DNA of 64,000 nucleotides from positions 1,426,001 through 1,490,000 of the forward strand of contig NZ_JACHVP010000001.1 in the NCBI RefSeq assembly GCF_014190775.1, read 5' to 3'. Under the pieces are notes generated by a model. The model was not told the DNA's origin. It did not search any database and was given only the letters and a program-made list of their open reading frames with translations. This document shows, in pieces, positions 30,337 to 40,138 of this stretch (within the stretch, counting starts at the first letter, position 1; each line of letters begins with the position of its first letter). The position numbers and the translations under genes were made by a program. Source of the DNA: Leifsonia aquatica (GTDB lineage Bacteria; Actinomycetota; Actinomycetes; Actinomycetales; Microbacteriaceae).

Positions 30337-32069
30337 CAGGAGTCCTTCCCATCGGTCGAACGATCGGAGGAGGTCGAGGCGCCGGTCAGCTCCGCTGCCT
30401 TGCGCTCGGCGATCGTCTGGCGGCGAGCCGCCTCCTTGCTGCTGCGTGCAGCGGTGCCCGCACCGACCTTCGCCGCGGTGGGCGAACGGAACTGGGCGGC
30501 ACCGCGGTACACGGCGCCGAGCGCCTCCGGGTCGAGACCCGACCACGCGTGCCCGGTGCTGAAGAAGCGCGTGCGTCCCAGCAACTGCAGCGTCGGGTGC
30601 GTGAACAGTAGCACCACGATGACGTCGATGATCGTCGTCAGACCCAGCGTGAACGCGAAGCCACGGACGTTCGCCGCCGCGAGGATGTACAGCACGACTG
30701 CGGCCAGGAGGTTGGTGGCCTTCGATGCGTAGATCGTCCGGCGGGCGCGTGCCCATCCGGCCTCGACCGCCGATTCCAGACTTCGGCCGTCGCGCAGCTC
30801 GTCTCGTATTCGTTCGAAGTAGACGATGAACGAGTCCGCTGTGAAGCCGATCGCGACGATGAGTCCCGCCACGCCGGCGAGCGACAGGCGGTACCCGTAG
30901 TGCCACGAGAGCAGCGAGATCGTGAGCCAGGTGAGCACACCGGCCACGACGAGCGAGAAGATCGTGACGAGGCCGAGCAGGCGGTACTGGAAGAACGTGT
31001 AGATCGCGACCAGGATGAGGCCGATCAGACCGGCGATGAGACCGGCGATGAGCTGTGCCGAACCGAGCGTCGCCGAGATCGTGTCCTGGCTCTGCACCTT
31101 GAAGCTGAACGGCAGTGCGCCGAACTTGAGCTGGTCGGCGAGGGCCTTGGCGCTCGTCTCGGTGAAGTTACCCGTGATCTGCGGCTTGCCGTCGGTGATC
31201 GCGGCCTGCGTGGTCGGGGCCGAGATGACCTTGCCGTCGAGGACGATCGCGAACTGGTTCTGAGCGCCGGTGAGGCTCACCAGACGGGTCGTGACATCCG
31301 CGAACTGCTTGGTTCCGGTCGAGTCGAAGACGATGTTGACGGCCCACTGACCGGTGGTCACGCCCTGCGAGCTCTGCACCAGGCCGGCGCTCGCGTCGCT
31401 GATGTTCTGGCCCTTCACCTCGACCGGGCCGAGCAGGTACTTGACCTGGTCCTGGTCGTCGCAGGTGATGAGCGGCTGATCGGTCGGCGCGGCGCTGTCG
31501 TCCTGCGACTTGTTCGCCGCGCACGAGTACGCGTCGAAGTCCGCCTGGAGCTTGGGCGTGACCCAGGCGAGGTCGCTGCCGTTCGTCGGCGAGGTCGACG
31601 GGGTCGACTGCAGGCCGGGCGCCGGGGTCGGCGCCGGCGTCGACTTGCCGTCCGCGCCGACGACCTCATTGGTCGGGCCGCCCGAGATCAGGACCGGACG
31701 GAAGTCGAGGCGTGCGCTCGACTTCACCCGGTTCAGGGTCTCCTCGTCGGGCTTGCCCGGGAGGGAGACCACGATGTTGCGCGAGCCCTCGGTGGAGATC
31801 TGCGCCTCGGAGATGCCGGAGGCGTCGATGCGCTGACGGATGATCGAGACGGCCTGGTCCAGCTGCTGCTGCTGGATCTGCTGGCCGTTCTCGACCTGCG
31901 GCGTCAGGATCACCTGGGTGCCGCCCTCGAGGTCGAGAGCGAGCTTCGGCAGCCACGTCGCGTTGCTGAACAGCACGCCGGCGGTGAGAGTCCCCAGGAG
32001 GACCACCACCAGCACGCCGAGCCATGTCAGGGAACGCCAGGCTTTCTTGGCCGGGGTCGACTTTGCCAC
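30336..32069 (-). CDS. secD: protein translocase subunit SecD
   Basis: 577 residues. A first transmembrane helix (~14-32) is followed by a large extracellular domain with LDLEGGTQVILTPQ (family DLxGG motif), an inserted Pro/Thr/Ala-rich loop around residues 150-170 that is longer than in E. coli, and five more C-terminal helices with AGLIVAIGFTADSFIVYFERI, the conserved DSxIVYFER motif. The Ser/Thr/Lys-rich C-terminal tail is typical of actinobacteria. yajC lies 65 nt upstream. Confidence 0.95.
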   Translation of the reverse strand: MAKSTPAKKAWRSLTWLGVLVVVLLGTLTAGVLFSNATWLPKLALDLEGGTQVILTPQVENGQQIQQQQLDQAVSIIRQRIDASGISEAQISTEGSRNIVVSLPGKPDEETLNRVKSSARLDFRPVLISGGPTNEVVGADGKSTPAPTPAPGLQSTPSTSPTNGSDLAWVTPKLQADFDAYSCAANKSQDDSAAPTDQPLITCDDQDQVKYLLGPVEVKGQNISDASAGLVQSSQGVTTGQWAVNIVFDSTGTKQFADVTTRLVSLTGAQNQFAIVLDGKVISAPTTQAAITDGKPQITGNFTETSAKALADQLKFGALPFSFKVQSQDTISATLGSAQLIAGLIAGLIGLILVAIYTFFQYRLLGLVTIFSLVVAGVLTWLTISLLSWHYGYRLSLAGVAGLIVAIGFTADSFIVYFERIRDELRDGRSLESAVEAGWARARRTIYASKATNLLAAVVLYILAAANVRGFAFTLGLTTIIDVIVVLLFTHPTLQLLGRTRFFSTGHAWSGLDPEALGAVYRGAAQFRSPTAAKVGAGTAARSSKEAARRQTIAERKAAELTGASTSSDRSTDGKDS

Positions 32070-32134
32070 CTAGGAACTCAGCTTTCTACGAGTGTTCCGC
32101 GCGCGCAGAAGCGCCGCGGCCCACGGGTCGGGAG

Positions 32135-32554
32135 TTAGTCGTCGCTCTTCGCGCCGGGCTTCTTCGAGGTCTCGTCGATCCGCTCGCCGTACTCCGGCGC
32201 ATCCAGACGGATCGCGTGGTCCTCGTTGAGCTCGGTGGCGCCGGTGGTGAGCTCGGCGTCCGCGTCGGCCTCGGCCGGCTCGGCGACGGTGGGCTCGACG
32301 ACGCGGGCGAGCACCTGGCGGTGCACCTTGATGACGTGCCCGGGGCTGGTCTCGACGAGCGCGGTGTTGTCGTCCTCGTTGACGGACAGCAGCGTCCCGT
32401 AGAGCCCGAAGTTGGTCATGACCTCGGCGCCCGGCACCATCTTCGAACGCGTCTCAGCCTGCTCCTTCTGGCGCTTGCGGCTGTTGCGGAACATGAAGAA
32501 GATGAGGGCCGCCAGGATGACGACCATCACAATAGTCAGCGGATCAATGGCCAT
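32135..32554 (-). CDS. yajC: preprotein translocase subunit YajC
   Basis: A 139-residue accessory of SecDF: one N-terminal helix (about 6-22, TIVMVVILAALIFFMF), basic RNSRKRQKEQ, then GAEVMTNFGLYGTLLSVNEDDN, the YajC signature, and a long acidic C-terminal tail (EPAEADADAE...) that is typical of high-GC actinobacteria. It sits upstream of secD and 56 nt downstream of ruvB. Confidence 0.93.
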   Translation of the reverse strand: MAIDPLTIVMVVILAALIFFMFRNSRKRQKEQAETRSKMVPGAEVMTNFGLYGTLLSVNEDDNTALVETSPGHVIKVHRQVLARVVEPTVAEPAEADADAELTTGATELNEDHAIRLDAPEYGERIDETSKKPGAKSDD

Positions 32555-32610
32555 GAATTTCTGCCGAACCTTCCGGTGGGGAGTCTATGGGGCCGAACGG
32601 CCACCTCACA

Positions 32611-33648
32611 TCATAAGTCATCGATCAGGGAAGGTTGCTCCGAACGACCTTGGTGCGGGCCGGGAATACCGAAATGCCGCCAGGCCGCGGGCGTCGCGAC
32701 CCGCCCTCGGGGGGTGCGGGAGAGCAGCCCGATGCGCACGAGGAACGGCTCGACGACCGACTCGATCGTCTCCGCCTCCTCCCCCACCGAGACCGCCAGG
32801 GTGTTCAGGCCGACCGGCCCTCCGTCGAAGCGCTCGAGAATGGCGTGCAGGACGGCGCGGTCGAGGCGGTCCAGGCCGAGGGGGTCGACGTCGTACAGCT
32901 CGAGCGCGGCACCCACCGCGGCCAGGTCGGCGTCGCCGCCGTGCACGAGGGCGTAGTCGCGGACCCGGCGCAGCAGCCGGTTGGCGATACGCGGGGTCCC
33001 GCGGCAGCGCCCGGCGATCTCGGCCAGCGCCTCTTTGTCGATGTCGAGCTCGAGCATCGTGGCGGCGCGGGCCAGGACCTGCGTCAGCTCGGACTCGTCG
33101 TAGAACTCCAGGTGCGCGGTGAAGCCGAACCGGTCGCGCAGCGGGTTCGGCAGCAGCCCGGAACGGGTGGTCGCACCGACGAGGGTGAACGGAGCCAGGT
33201 CGAGCGGGATGGAGGTCGCGCCCGCCCCCTTGCCGACCATGATGTCGATGCGGAAGTCCTCCATGGCGAGGTACAGCATCTCCTCCGCGGAGCGCGCCAT
33301 ACGGTGGATCTCGTCGATGAAGAGGACCTCGCCCGGCGTGAGCGACGACAGCAGGGCCGCCAGGTCACCGGCGTGCTGGATGGCCGGGCCGCTCGACAGA
33401 CGCAGCGGGCGTCCGCTCTCGTGCGCGACGATCATGGCGAGCGTCGTCTTGCCGAGCCCGGGCGGGCCGGCGAGGAGGATGTGGTCCGCAGTGCGGTCCT
33501 GCATCTTCGCCGCCGTGAGCAGCAGCTGGAGCTGGCCGCGCACCTTCGCCTGCCCGACGAACTCGGCGAGCGAACGGGGGCGCAGCGCACCCTCGAAAGC
33601 GAGCTCGGACTCGGACTCGAGCTCGGGGGCGGTCAGGTCGTCGCTCAT
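32611..33648 (-). CDS. ruvB: Holliday junction branch-migration ATPase RuvB
   Basis: 345 residues from ATG 33648, which overlaps the ruvA stop by 4 nt. Walker [11 protein letters not shown], Walker B FIDEIHR, sensor 1 GATTRSG and the C-terminal winged-helix with [13 protein letters not shown] are visible. The sequence opens with ~20 acidic residues before [13 protein letters not shown]. With RuvA it drives branch migration; RuvC cleaves the junction. Confidence 0.97.
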   Translation of the reverse strand: MSDDLTAPELESESELAFEGALRPRSLAEFVGQAKVRGQLQLLLTAAKMQDRTADHILLAGPPGLGKTTLAMIVAHESGRPLRLSSGPAIQHAGDLAALLSSLTPGEVLFIDEIHRMARSAEEMLYLAMEDFRIDIMVGKGAGATSIPLDLAPFTLVGATTRSGLLPNPLRDRFGFTAHLEFYDESELTQVLARAATMLELDIDKEALAEIAGRCRGTPRIANRLLRRVRDYALVHGGDADLAAVGAALELYDVDPLGLDRLDRAVLHAILERFDGGPVGLNTLAVSVGEEAETIESVVEPFLVRIGLLSRTPRGRVATPAAWRHFGIPGPHQGRSEQPSLIDDL

Positions 33649-34265
33649 CGGGCGCCCTGCGCGGCCGGGCCGAGGTGGGCCAGAGTCAGTCGGAGCAGCG
33701 TCTGCACCGAGTCGCGCGCGGACTCGTCGGTGTCGGCGACGACGTCGGCGATCGCCTCCCCCGCCACCTTCTCGGGCCAGCCGAGGCCGACGAGAGCGAT
33801 CAAGACGCTGTCGGCGACGGAGGACGGCGCGCCCGCGGCCTTCACGGCGGGCGCGACGCGACGGGTGGCGACGAGCTTGCCCGTCAGCGACACCACGATG
33901 AGCTTGGCCGTCTTGGGACCGATCCCCGAGACCTTCCGGAACGGCGCGTCGTCGTCGGCCGCGACGGCGTCGGCGATCTGGTCGGGCGCGAGCACGGACA
34001 GGACGCCGATCGCCGATTTCGGCCCCACACCGGTCACCCCGGTGAGGAGCTCGAACACGTCGAGCTGCTCGCGGTCGACGAAGCCGAAGAGCTGCAGGGA
34101 GTCCTCCCGCACGATCATCGACGTGTGGACGAACGCCTCGTCGCCGACGCGGAGGGAGAGGACATGGTCGGGGGTCAGCTGCACGGCGAAGCCGACGCCA
34201 CCGACCTCGATCACGGCGTTGCCGCCGCTCGCGGAGAGGACGGTGCCGCGGAGAGAGGAGATCAC
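33645..34265 (-). CDS. ruvA: Holliday junction-binding protein RuvA
   Basis: 206 residues: an OB-fold N-terminal domain ([21 protein letters not shown]), two helix-hairpin-helix motifs ([18 protein letters not shown] and [16 protein letters not shown]) and a C-terminal three-helix RuvB-binding domain ([18 protein letters not shown]). GTG start overlaps the ruvC stop by 4 nt (GTGA); the stop is fused to ruvB. Ordinary ruvCAB arrangement. Confidence 0.96.
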   Translation of the reverse strand: MISSLRGTVLSASGGNAVIEVGGVGFAVQLTPDHVLSLRVGDEAFVHTSMIVREDSLQLFGFVDREQLDVFELLTGVTGVGPKSAIGVLSVLAPDQIADAVAADDDAPFRKVSGIGPKTAKLIVVSLTGKLVATRRVAPAVKAAGAPSSVADSVLIALVGLGWPEKVAGEAIADVVADTDESARDSVQTLLRLTLAHLGPAAQGAR

Positions 34266-34882
34266 CTGGCCAGCCTACGGGGCGCCGCCGACGCCCGGGC
34301 GGACCGCTCCGCGGCGAGCCACGCGGCCTGCGCGGGAGTCTGTGCCGCTGCGCCGGCCGAGGCCTGCGTCGCTCCCCCGCCTCCCACTCGAGGTGCCGGG
34401 GCCGGCCCGCCGCGCCAGGCGTGGCAGATCGCGATCGCCAGGGCGTCGGCCGCATCCGCGGGCTTGGGCACCTCGGCGAGGCCGAGGATGCGGGCGACCA
34501 TCGCCTGCACCTGCTTCTTGTCCGCCGACCCGTATCCCGTGACGGCGGCCTTCACCTCGCTCGGAGTGTGCAGCGCGACCGGGAGTCCCCGCTTCGCCGC
34601 CGCGTGGAGGGCCACCCCGCTGACCTGCGCGACACCCATCACGGTGCTCAGGTTGTGCTGCGCGAAGACGCGCTCGATCGCCACCGCGGCCGGCCGGTGC
34701 TCGTCGAGCAGGCGCTCGATCCCATCGCCGACCGCGAGCAGACGCTCCTCGATCGGCATCCCGGGCGGGGTGCGGATGACCGTCACCTCGACCAGGACGG
34801 CGCGGCGGTCGGGACGCACGTCGACGATCCCGACGCCGCACCGTGTGAGTCCGGGGTCGATGCCGAGCACCCGGATCGACAT
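34262..34882 (-). CDS. ruvC: Holliday junction resolvase RuvC
   Basis: 206 residues, RNase H-like fold with acidic residues D9 ([12 protein letters not shown]), Glu in [10 protein letters not shown] and Asp in [14 protein letters not shown]. The C-terminus carries an extra Gly/Ala-rich tail of ~30 residues ([13 protein letters not shown]) compared with E. coli, as in many high-GC species. Ten bases downstream of yebC. Confidence 0.95.
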   Translation of the reverse strand: MSIRVLGIDPGLTRCGVGIVDVRPDRRAVLVEVTVIRTPPGMPIEERLLAVGDGIERLLDEHRPAAVAIERVFAQHNLSTVMGVAQVSGVALHAAAKRGLPVALHTPSEVKAAVTGYGSADKKQVQAMVARILGLAEVPKPADAADALAIAICHAWRGGPAPAPRVGGGGATQASAGAAAQTPAQAAWLAAERSARASAAPRRLAR

Positions 34883-34892
34883 GGCCGGTGTC

Positions 34893-35657
34893 TTACTCGT
34901 CGTCCTCGTCGAGCTGCGCCTGGACCTCGGGGGTCAGGTCGAGGTTCGTGTAGACGTTCTGCACGTCGTCCGAGTCCTCGAGAGCGTCGATGAGTCTGAA
35001 CACCTTGCGGGCGACGTCGGCGTCGGCCTCGACGTTGACGGTGGCGACGAACTCCGCGTCGGCGGAGTCGTAGTCGATGCCGGCCTCCTGGAGGGCGGTG
35101 CGCGCCGCGACGAGGTCGGTCGCCTCGGTCAGGACCTCGAAGCTCTCGCCCCGGTCGGTGACCTCTTCGGCGCCGGCGTCGAGGACGGCTGTGAGCACGG
35201 TGTCCTCATCGACGCCGTCGGCGTGCGGGACCACGATGACGCCCTTGCGGTGGAAGTTGTACGCCACGCTGCCCGGGTCGGCCATGGTGCCGCCGTTGCG
35301 GGTCATCGCGGTGCGGACCTCGGCGGCCGCGCGGTTCTTGTTCTCGGTGAGGCACTCGATCAGGAGGGCGACGCCGCCCGGGCCGTAGCCCTCGTACATG
35401 ATCGTCGTGTAGTCGATCGTCTCACCGGTGAGACCCGCGCCGCGCTTGATCGCGCGGTCGATGTTGTCGTTGGGGACCGAGGTCTTCTTGGCCTTCTGGA
35501 CGGCGTCCACCAGGGTCGGGTTGCCCGACATATCGGCCCCGCCCGTCTTGGCCGCGACCTCGATGTTCTTGATGAGCTTGGCGAACGACTTGGCACGGCG
35601 TGCGTCGATGACCGCCTTCTTGTGCTTGGTCGTGGCCCACTTGGAATGCCCGGACAC
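34893..35657 (-). CDS. YebC/PmpR-family regulatory protein
   Basis: 254 residues beginning [22 protein letters not shown], the nearly invariant opening of YebC-type proteins, followed by the [20 protein letters not shown] core. Members are described as DNA-binding regulators or as ribosome-associated factors easing polyproline translation; which applies here cannot be decided. It lies at the head of ruvCAB, the conserved order. Confidence 0.94.
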   Translation of the reverse strand: MSGHSKWATTKHKKAVIDARRAKSFAKLIKNIEVAAKTGGADMSGNPTLVDAVQKAKKTSVPNDNIDRAIKRGAGLTGETIDYTTIMYEGYGPGGVALLIECLTENKNRAAAEVRTAMTRNGGTMADPGSVAYNFHRKGVIVVPHADGVDEDTVLTAVLDAGAEEVTDRGESFEVLTEATDLVAARTALQEAGIDYDSADAEFVATVNVEADADVARKVFRLIDALEDSDDVQNVYTNLDLTPEVQAQLDEDDE

Positions 35658-35688
35658 TGCTGCTCCCTCGAGTTACGTTCTGAACCTG

Positions 35689-35694
35689 TCTATA
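35689..35694 (-). promoter_or_regulatory. candidate -10 for yebC-ruvCAB
   Basis: TATAGA on the minus strand, overlapping the stop of the upstream C39-like gene and ~32 bases before the yebC start. The -35 region is not convincing. Confidence 0.33.
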
Positions 35695-36328
35695 GTAATG
35701 CGGCCCGTCCGTCGCGCAGGACCATTCCCCGCTCGGCGTGGAACCGGCCGAAGGTCGCCACGTCGGCCGTCGCGTCCGCCGCGGTCGGGCCGATCCCGGA
35801 CGGGTTGTGGAAGACGAACCGGTCGCCGTCGCGCCCGTGCACGAGGACCAGGTGACCTCCCCGGCGCTCGTTCGGCCGGTCGGGCCAGCGGATCTCGGGC
35901 GAGACGGACGCCAGCACCACCTGCCCGGGCCGGACGAGCGGGAGGAACTCCGCGGTCGCCGTGCGCTCGACGACCTCCCCCTCGATCCCGAACGCGTCGG
36001 AGATCCAGGAGAGGAAGGGGCGGTAGTACAGACCGTCGACTGTGTCCTCCCGGCGCACCAGTGCTCCCGCCTCCACCGCCCCGTCGATCAGTCGCGCCAT
36101 CGGCACGACGCCCAGCTCGGGCCGCCACGCGCGAAGCACGGAGCGCAGGCACGCGAGCCCGCAGACGTGCGCCGCCCAGAACTCGTACTCGGCCTCCGAC
36201 GCGTAGCCGTCCGCCGCCCAGTCGTGGTGCCGCGCCGGCGACTCGCCGCGGACGATCAGCGGCTCGTTGCACCGGAGGTCGCCCCACTGCGACTCGTAGG
36301 GGAAGCGGTACGGGGTCGGGACTGTCAC
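35690..36328 (-). CDS. C39-like (papain-fold) protein coupled to pdxT
   Basis: 212 residues with no signal peptide. HVCGLACLRSVL (C56) matches the CGPAC nucleophile motif of peptidase_C39-like domains. GGHLVLVHGRDGDRFVFHNPSG supplies the later His and the Asn/Asp site (HNPSG instead of the usual DP). The spacing suits a papain-like fold of about this size. GTG start overlaps the pdxT stop by 4 nt (GTGA), so it is translated with pdxS-pdxT. Whether it is a peptidase, a transglutaminase-like enzyme or an inactive relative cannot be told; a cytoplasmic C39 domain linked to vitamin B6 synthesis is not something I know of. Confidence 0.72.
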   Translation of the reverse strand: MTVPTPYRFPYESQWGDLRCNEPLIVRGESPARHHDWAADGYASEAEYEFWAAHVCGLACLRSVLRAWRPELGVVPMARLIDGAVEAGALVRREDTVDGLYYRPFLSWISDAFGIEGEVVERTATAEFLPLVRPGQVVLASVSPEIRWPDRPNERRGGHLVLVHGRDGDRFVFHNPSGIGPTAADATADVATFGRFHAERGMVLRDGRAALL

Positions 36329-36930
36329 CCGCGCGAGCGTACCGTGCGGAGGAAGTACTCGTGGAACCGCGTGTCGCCGGTGATCTCCGGATGGAACGAT
36401 GTCCCGAGCAGGTTGCCCTGCTGAACGGCGACCACGCGGCCGTCGTCGACGCGCGCGAGCGCGGTGGCCCGCTCGCCGACCGCCTCCACGATGGGCGCGC
36501 GGATGAAGACCGCGTGCATCGGCTCGCCGCCGATCGCCGGGATGTCGAGATCGGTCTCGAACGAGTCCACCTGCGAGCCGAACGCGTTGCGCCGCACCGC
36601 GACATCCAGGCCGCCGAGGCTCTGCTGTCCGGCGATCCCGTCGACGATGGTGTCCGCGAGCATGATGAGGCCCGCGCAGGTGCCATACACCGGGAGGCCG
36701 TCGGCGATCGCCTCCCGCAGCGGCTCCGCGAGCCCGAAGGCCCGCGACAGCTTGTCCATGACGCTCGACTCGCCGCCGGGGATCACCAGCCCGTCGATCG
36801 CCGCGACCTCCTCAGGCCGCCGCACCGGGACCGCGTCGGCGCCCAGCCCGCGGAGGACCGCGATGTGCTCGCGGAAGTCCCCCTGCAGGGCCAGGACGCC
36901 GACGCGCGGCGTCCGCTGGTCCGTCAGCAC
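36325..36930 (-). CDS. pdxT: pyridoxal 5'-phosphate synthase glutaminase subunit
   Basis: Supplies ammonia to PdxS. 201 residues, class I glutaminase with GVLALQGDFREH opening, oxyanion motif PGGESS, nucleophile C85 in YGTCAGLIM, and HPE in SFHPEITGDTRFHEYF. GTG start directly abuts the pdxS stop (TAAGTG). Complete and ordinary. Confidence 0.96.
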   Translation of the reverse strand: MLTDQRTPRVGVLALQGDFREHIAVLRGLGADAVPVRRPEEVAAIDGLVIPGGESSVMDKLSRAFGLAEPLREAIADGLPVYGTCAGLIMLADTIVDGIAGQQSLGGLDVAVRRNAFGSQVDSFETDLDIPAIGGEPMHAVFIRAPIVEAVGERATALARVDDGRVVAVQQGNLLGTSFHPEITGDTRFHEYFLRTVRSRG

Positions 36931-37833
36931 TTACCAGCCACGTTCGGACAGGCGGTGCGGGGCGGCGAGGTCGGCGACGTTGATGCCGACCATCGCCTCG
37001 CCGAGCCCGCGCGAGACCTCGGCGATGACCTTCGCGTCGTCGTAGAACGTGGTCGCCTTGACGATCGCAGCGGCCCGCTGCTCCGGGTTGCCGGACTTGA
37101 AGATGCCCGAGCCGACGAACACGCCGTCCGCGCCGAGCTGCATCATCATGGCCGCGTCCGCGGGGGTGGCGACGCCGCCCGCGGTGAAGAGCACGACGGG
37201 AAGCTTGCCGGTCTCGGCGATCTCGGCGACGAGCTCGTAGGGGGCCTGCAGCTCCTTCGCGGCGACGTAGAGCTCGTCCTTCGACATCGACGAGAGGGCC
37301 TTGATCTCCGAGCTGATCTTGCGGATGTGCTTGGTGGCCTCCGAGACGTCGCCGGTGCCGGCCTCGCCCTTGGACCGGATCATCGCCGCGCCCTCGTTGA
37401 TGCGGCGCAGGGCCTCGCCGAGGTTGGTGGCGCCGCACACGAACGGCACGGTGAACTTCCACTTGTCGATGTGGTTGACGTAGTCGGCGGGCGACAGCAC
37501 CTCGGACTCGTCGATGTAGTCGACGTCGAGCGCCTCCAGCACCTGAGCCTCGACGAAGTGGCCGATGCGGGCCTTCGCCATGACCGGGATGGAGACCTCG
37601 GCGATGATCGCGTCGATCAGATCGGGGTCGCTCATGCGGGCGACGCCGCCCTGCGCGCGGATGTCGGCGGGCACGCGCTCGAGCGCCATCACGGCGACGG
37701 CGCCGGCGTCCTCGGCGATCCGGGCCTGCTCGGGGGTGACGACGTCCATGATGACGCCGCCCTTCAGCATCTCGGCGAGTCCGCGCTTGACGCGGCTCGA
37801 TCCGGTGGCGGTGCCGTGGTCCTGGTCTGTCAT
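36931..37833 (-). CDS. pdxS: pyridoxal 5'-phosphate synthase lyase subunit
   Basis: Builds PLP from ribose 5-phosphate, glyceraldehyde 3-phosphate and ammonia. 300 residues, TIM barrel with the strongly conserved [43 protein letters not shown] (catalytic Lys region) and [21 protein letters not shown] preceded by GAAAGGG at 37839-37845. It faces the pdxR-like regulator across 87 bases. Confidence 0.97.
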   Translation of the reverse strand: MTDQDHGTATGSSRVKRGLAEMLKGGVIMDVVTPEQARIAEDAGAVAVMALERVPADIRAQGGVARMSDPDLIDAIIAEVSIPVMAKARIGHFVEAQVLEALDVDYIDESEVLSPADYVNHIDKWKFTVPFVCGATNLGEALRRINEGAAMIRSKGEAGTGDVSEATKHIRKISSEIKALSSMSKDELYVAAKELQAPYELVAEIAETGKLPVVLFTAGGVATPADAAMMMQLGADGVFVGSGIFKSGNPEQRAAAIVKATTFYDDAKVIAEVSRGLGEAMVGINVADLAAPHRLSERGW

Positions 37834-37920
37834 GGTCGCCCTTTCGTGCGGAACATAATTCTCTTTGGCCTATGCCGAACGATAGCATCCCGCGCACGCC
37901 TCACTAGACTCGGATCCGAC
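37834..37920. promoter_or_regulatory. divergent pdxS / pdxR-like control region
   Basis: 87 bases between divergent starts. For pdxS a TATGTT -10 (37852-37857, minus) gives a short leader with GAAAGGG. For the regulator TAGACT (37905-37910, plus) lies ten bases before ATG, giving an almost leaderless mRNA. Two similar half-sites, CGGAACATA (37849-37857) and CCGAACGATA (37875-37884), are 26 bases apart in the same orientation. They are candidate operator repeats, since MocR proteins usually bind direct repeats. The sites are inferred only from similarity to each other. Confidence 0.42.
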
Positions 37921-39252
37921 ATGGACGAACTGAGCATCACGGGCACCACGGCCGCCGAGATCGCGGCGAGCGTGCGCGCCCTGCACGAGCGCGGAGAGCT
38001 GCGGCGGGGGGATGCGCTCCCGCCCGTGCGGGAGCTCGCCGGCCAGCTCGGCATCAACCGCAACACGGCCGTCGCGGCGTACCGCCTGCTCGCCCAGGCG
38101 GGCGTCGTCGTGGCCCGCGGACGCGCCGGGACGGTCATCGCCGGGCTGGAGGCCGTCGCCCAGGAGGGCTACGCGGCCGACAGCGTGCTGCACGACGTCG
38201 GAACCGGCAACCCGGACCCCCGGCGCATCCCGGACCCGTCGGCCGCTCTCGCGGGTGCGATCGGACGTCCGGTGCTCTACGGCGAACCGGTGATCGATCC
38301 TGCCCTCGAGGCGCGCGCACTCGAGTGGGTCCGCGATGGCCTCCCCGACCGCGACGTCCGGATCACCGTGACGAACGGCGCCGTGGACGCCGTCGAGCGT
38401 CTCCTCGCCCAGGCACTGCTGCGCGACGACGCGGTCGCCCTGGAGGATCCCTGCTTCCTCGCCAGCATTCACACGGTCCGACTCGGCGGCTACCGCGCCG
38501 TCCCGGTGCCCGTCGATGCCGAGGGGATGACCGTGGCCGGCCTGCGTGCCGCGCTCGACGCCGGCGTCCGGGCGATCATCTGCACGCCGCGCGCCCAGAA
38601 CCCGACGGGGGCGACCCTCACCGCGCAGCGGGCCGCCGAGCTCCGCGCCGTCCTCGCCGACCACCCGTACGTGCTCGTCATCGAGGACGACCACTACTCG
38701 ATGCTCTCCCAGCGCCCCTACGAGACCCTCATCGGGCCGGAGCACCGGCGGTACGCCTTGGTCCGCTCCGTCTCGAAGTTCCTCGGACCCGACATGTGCC
38801 TCGCCGTCGCCGCGACCGACCCGGAGACCGCCGAGCGGCTCTCCTTCCGGCTCAGCCCGGGCACGACCTGGGTCAGCCACATCCTCCAGCGCCTGGTGCT
38901 CGCGCAGCTGACCGACGAGACGGCGCTCGCGACGATCGCCGCGGCGGGCCGCCACTACGCGGAGCGCAACGCCGCGTTCGCCGCCCGGCTCGCGGACCGC
39001 GGTCTCACGACGGAGGCCGCCGACGGCCTCAACCTCTGGGTCGAGCTGCCGGTCGAGGCGCGGCTCGTCGCCGACCGGCTGATGCGGCGAGGGTGGCTCG
39101 CGCGCACCGGCGACGAGTTCCTGCTCGCCGAGCTGCCCGCGCCCTCCCGCCATCTCCGCCTCACCGTGCACGATCTGACCGAGGAGGAGGCTTCCCGCCT
39201 GCTCGACGATCTCGCCGACGCCGCAGCGGCCACGGAGCGCGCAGCGCAGTAG
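37921..39252 (+). CDS. pdxR: MocR/PdxR-type transcriptional regulator (GntR HTH + aminotransferase fold)
   Basis: 443 residues from ATG 37921. Residues 1-75 are a GntR winged helix (LPPVRELAGQLGINRNTAVAAYRLLAQAG). The rest is a fold-type I aminotransferase domain with AQNPTGATL and PLP-lysine K286 in SVSKFLGPD. Divergent placement from pdxS-pdxT is the arrangement of PdxR in Corynebacterium and Listeria, where it senses PLP and activates pdxST. Regulation of the neighbouring pdx genes is thus strongly suggested. The large upstream open frame on this strand is a shadow. Confidence 0.85.
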   Translation: MDELSITGTTAAEIAASVRALHERGELRRGDALPPVRELAGQLGINRNTAVAAYRLLAQAGVVVARGRAGTVIAGLEAVAQEGYAADSVLHDVGTGNPDPRRIPDPSAALAGAIGRPVLYGEPVIDPALEARALEWVRDGLPDRDVRITVTNGAVDAVERLLAQALLRDDAVALEDPCFLASIHTVRLGGYRAVPVPVDAEGMTVAGLRAALDAGVRAIICTPRAQNPTGATLTAQRAAELRAVLADHPYVLVIEDDHYSMLSQRPYETLIGPEHRRYALVRSVSKFLGPDMCLAVAATDPETAERLSFRLSPGTTWVSHILQRLVLAQLTDETALATIAAAGRHYAERNAAFAARLADRGLTTEAADGLNLWVELPVEARLVADRLMRRGWLARTGDEFLLAELPAPSRHLRLTVHDLTEEEASRLLDDLADAAAATERAAQ

Positions 39253-39275
39253 TCCGGAGATGAGAGGATCGAGGG

Positions 39276-40127
39276 ATGAAGATCCTCTCGATCCAGTCCG
39301 CGGTCGCCTACGGTCACGTCGGCAACTCCGCCGCTGTCTTCCCGCTCCAGCGCATCGGCGTCGAGGTGCTCCCCGTCTACACGGTGAACTTCTCCAACCA
39401 CACCGGCTACGGCGCCTGGCGCGGCCCGCTGATCTCGCCGGACGACGTGCGCGCGGTGATCACCGGCATCGAGGAGCGCGGCGTGCTCGGCGAGGTCGAC
39501 GCCGTGCTCTCCGGCTACCAGGGCGGCGAGGGCATCGGGGACGTCATCATCGACGCGGTCGCCCGGGTCAAGGCCGCCAACCCGAACGCCGTGTACGCGT
39601 GCGACCCGGTGATGGGCAACGCGAAGTCCGGCTGCTTCGTCGCTCCGGCCATCCCCGACCTCCTCCGCGACCGCGTCGTCCCGGTCGCCGACATCATCAC
39701 ACCGAACCAGTTCGAGCTCGGCTTCCTCACCGGCACGACGCCCGACACCCTGGAGTCGACGCTGGCGTCGGTGGACGCGGCGCGCGCGATGGGCCCGCGC
39801 ACCGTCCTCGTGACGAGCGTCGAGCGGCCGGACCAGCCCGCCGACACGATCGAGATGCTCGCCGCCGACGACACCGGCGCGTGGATCGTCCAGACTCCGC
39901 GGCTGCCGATGAAGGCGAACGGCTCGGGCGACGTCACCGCCGCCCTGTTCACGGCCCACTACGTCCGCACCGAAAGCGCCGAGATCGCCCTCCGCAAGAC
40001 GGTGTCGAGCGTCTTCGACCTTCTCACCCGCACGCTGGAGTCCGGCGACCGCGAGCTGCAGCTCGTGGAGTCGCAGGAGTCGTACGCGCACCCGCGCGAG
40101 CAGTTCGCGGTGCGCCAGGTGCGCTGA
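39276..40127 (+). CDS. pdxY: pyridoxal/pyridoxine kinase
   Basis: Salvage enzyme phosphorylating B6 vitamers. 283 residues of the ribokinase superfamily: ILSIQSAVAYGHVGNSAAVFPLQ opening, FSNHTGYGAWRG, SGYQGGEG, DPVMGNAKSGCFV, and NGSGDVTAALF with the catalytic Asp. It lies 23 nt after the pdxR-like gene on the same strand, so de novo synthesis, regulator and salvage are encoded together. Confidence 0.94.
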   Translation: MKILSIQSAVAYGHVGNSAAVFPLQRIGVEVLPVYTVNFSNHTGYGAWRGPLISPDDVRAVITGIEERGVLGEVDAVLSGYQGGEGIGDVIIDAVARVKAANPNAVYACDPVMGNAKSGCFVAPAIPDLLRDRVVPVADIITPNQFELGFLTGTTPDTLESTLASVDAARAMGPRTVLVTSVERPDQPADTIEMLAADDTGAWIVQTPRLPMKANGSGDVTAALFTAHYVRTESAEIALRKTVSSVFDLLTRTLESGDRELQLVESQESYAHPREQFAVRQVR

Positions 40128-40138
40128 CCGCGCGCACT

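Noticed and set aside
35428-37920. Plus-strand frame extending upstream of the PdxR-like gene
   Set aside because: The part before 37921 is antisense to yebC, the C39-like gene and pdxTS and lacks any protein-like motif; the GntR domain gives a clear start.
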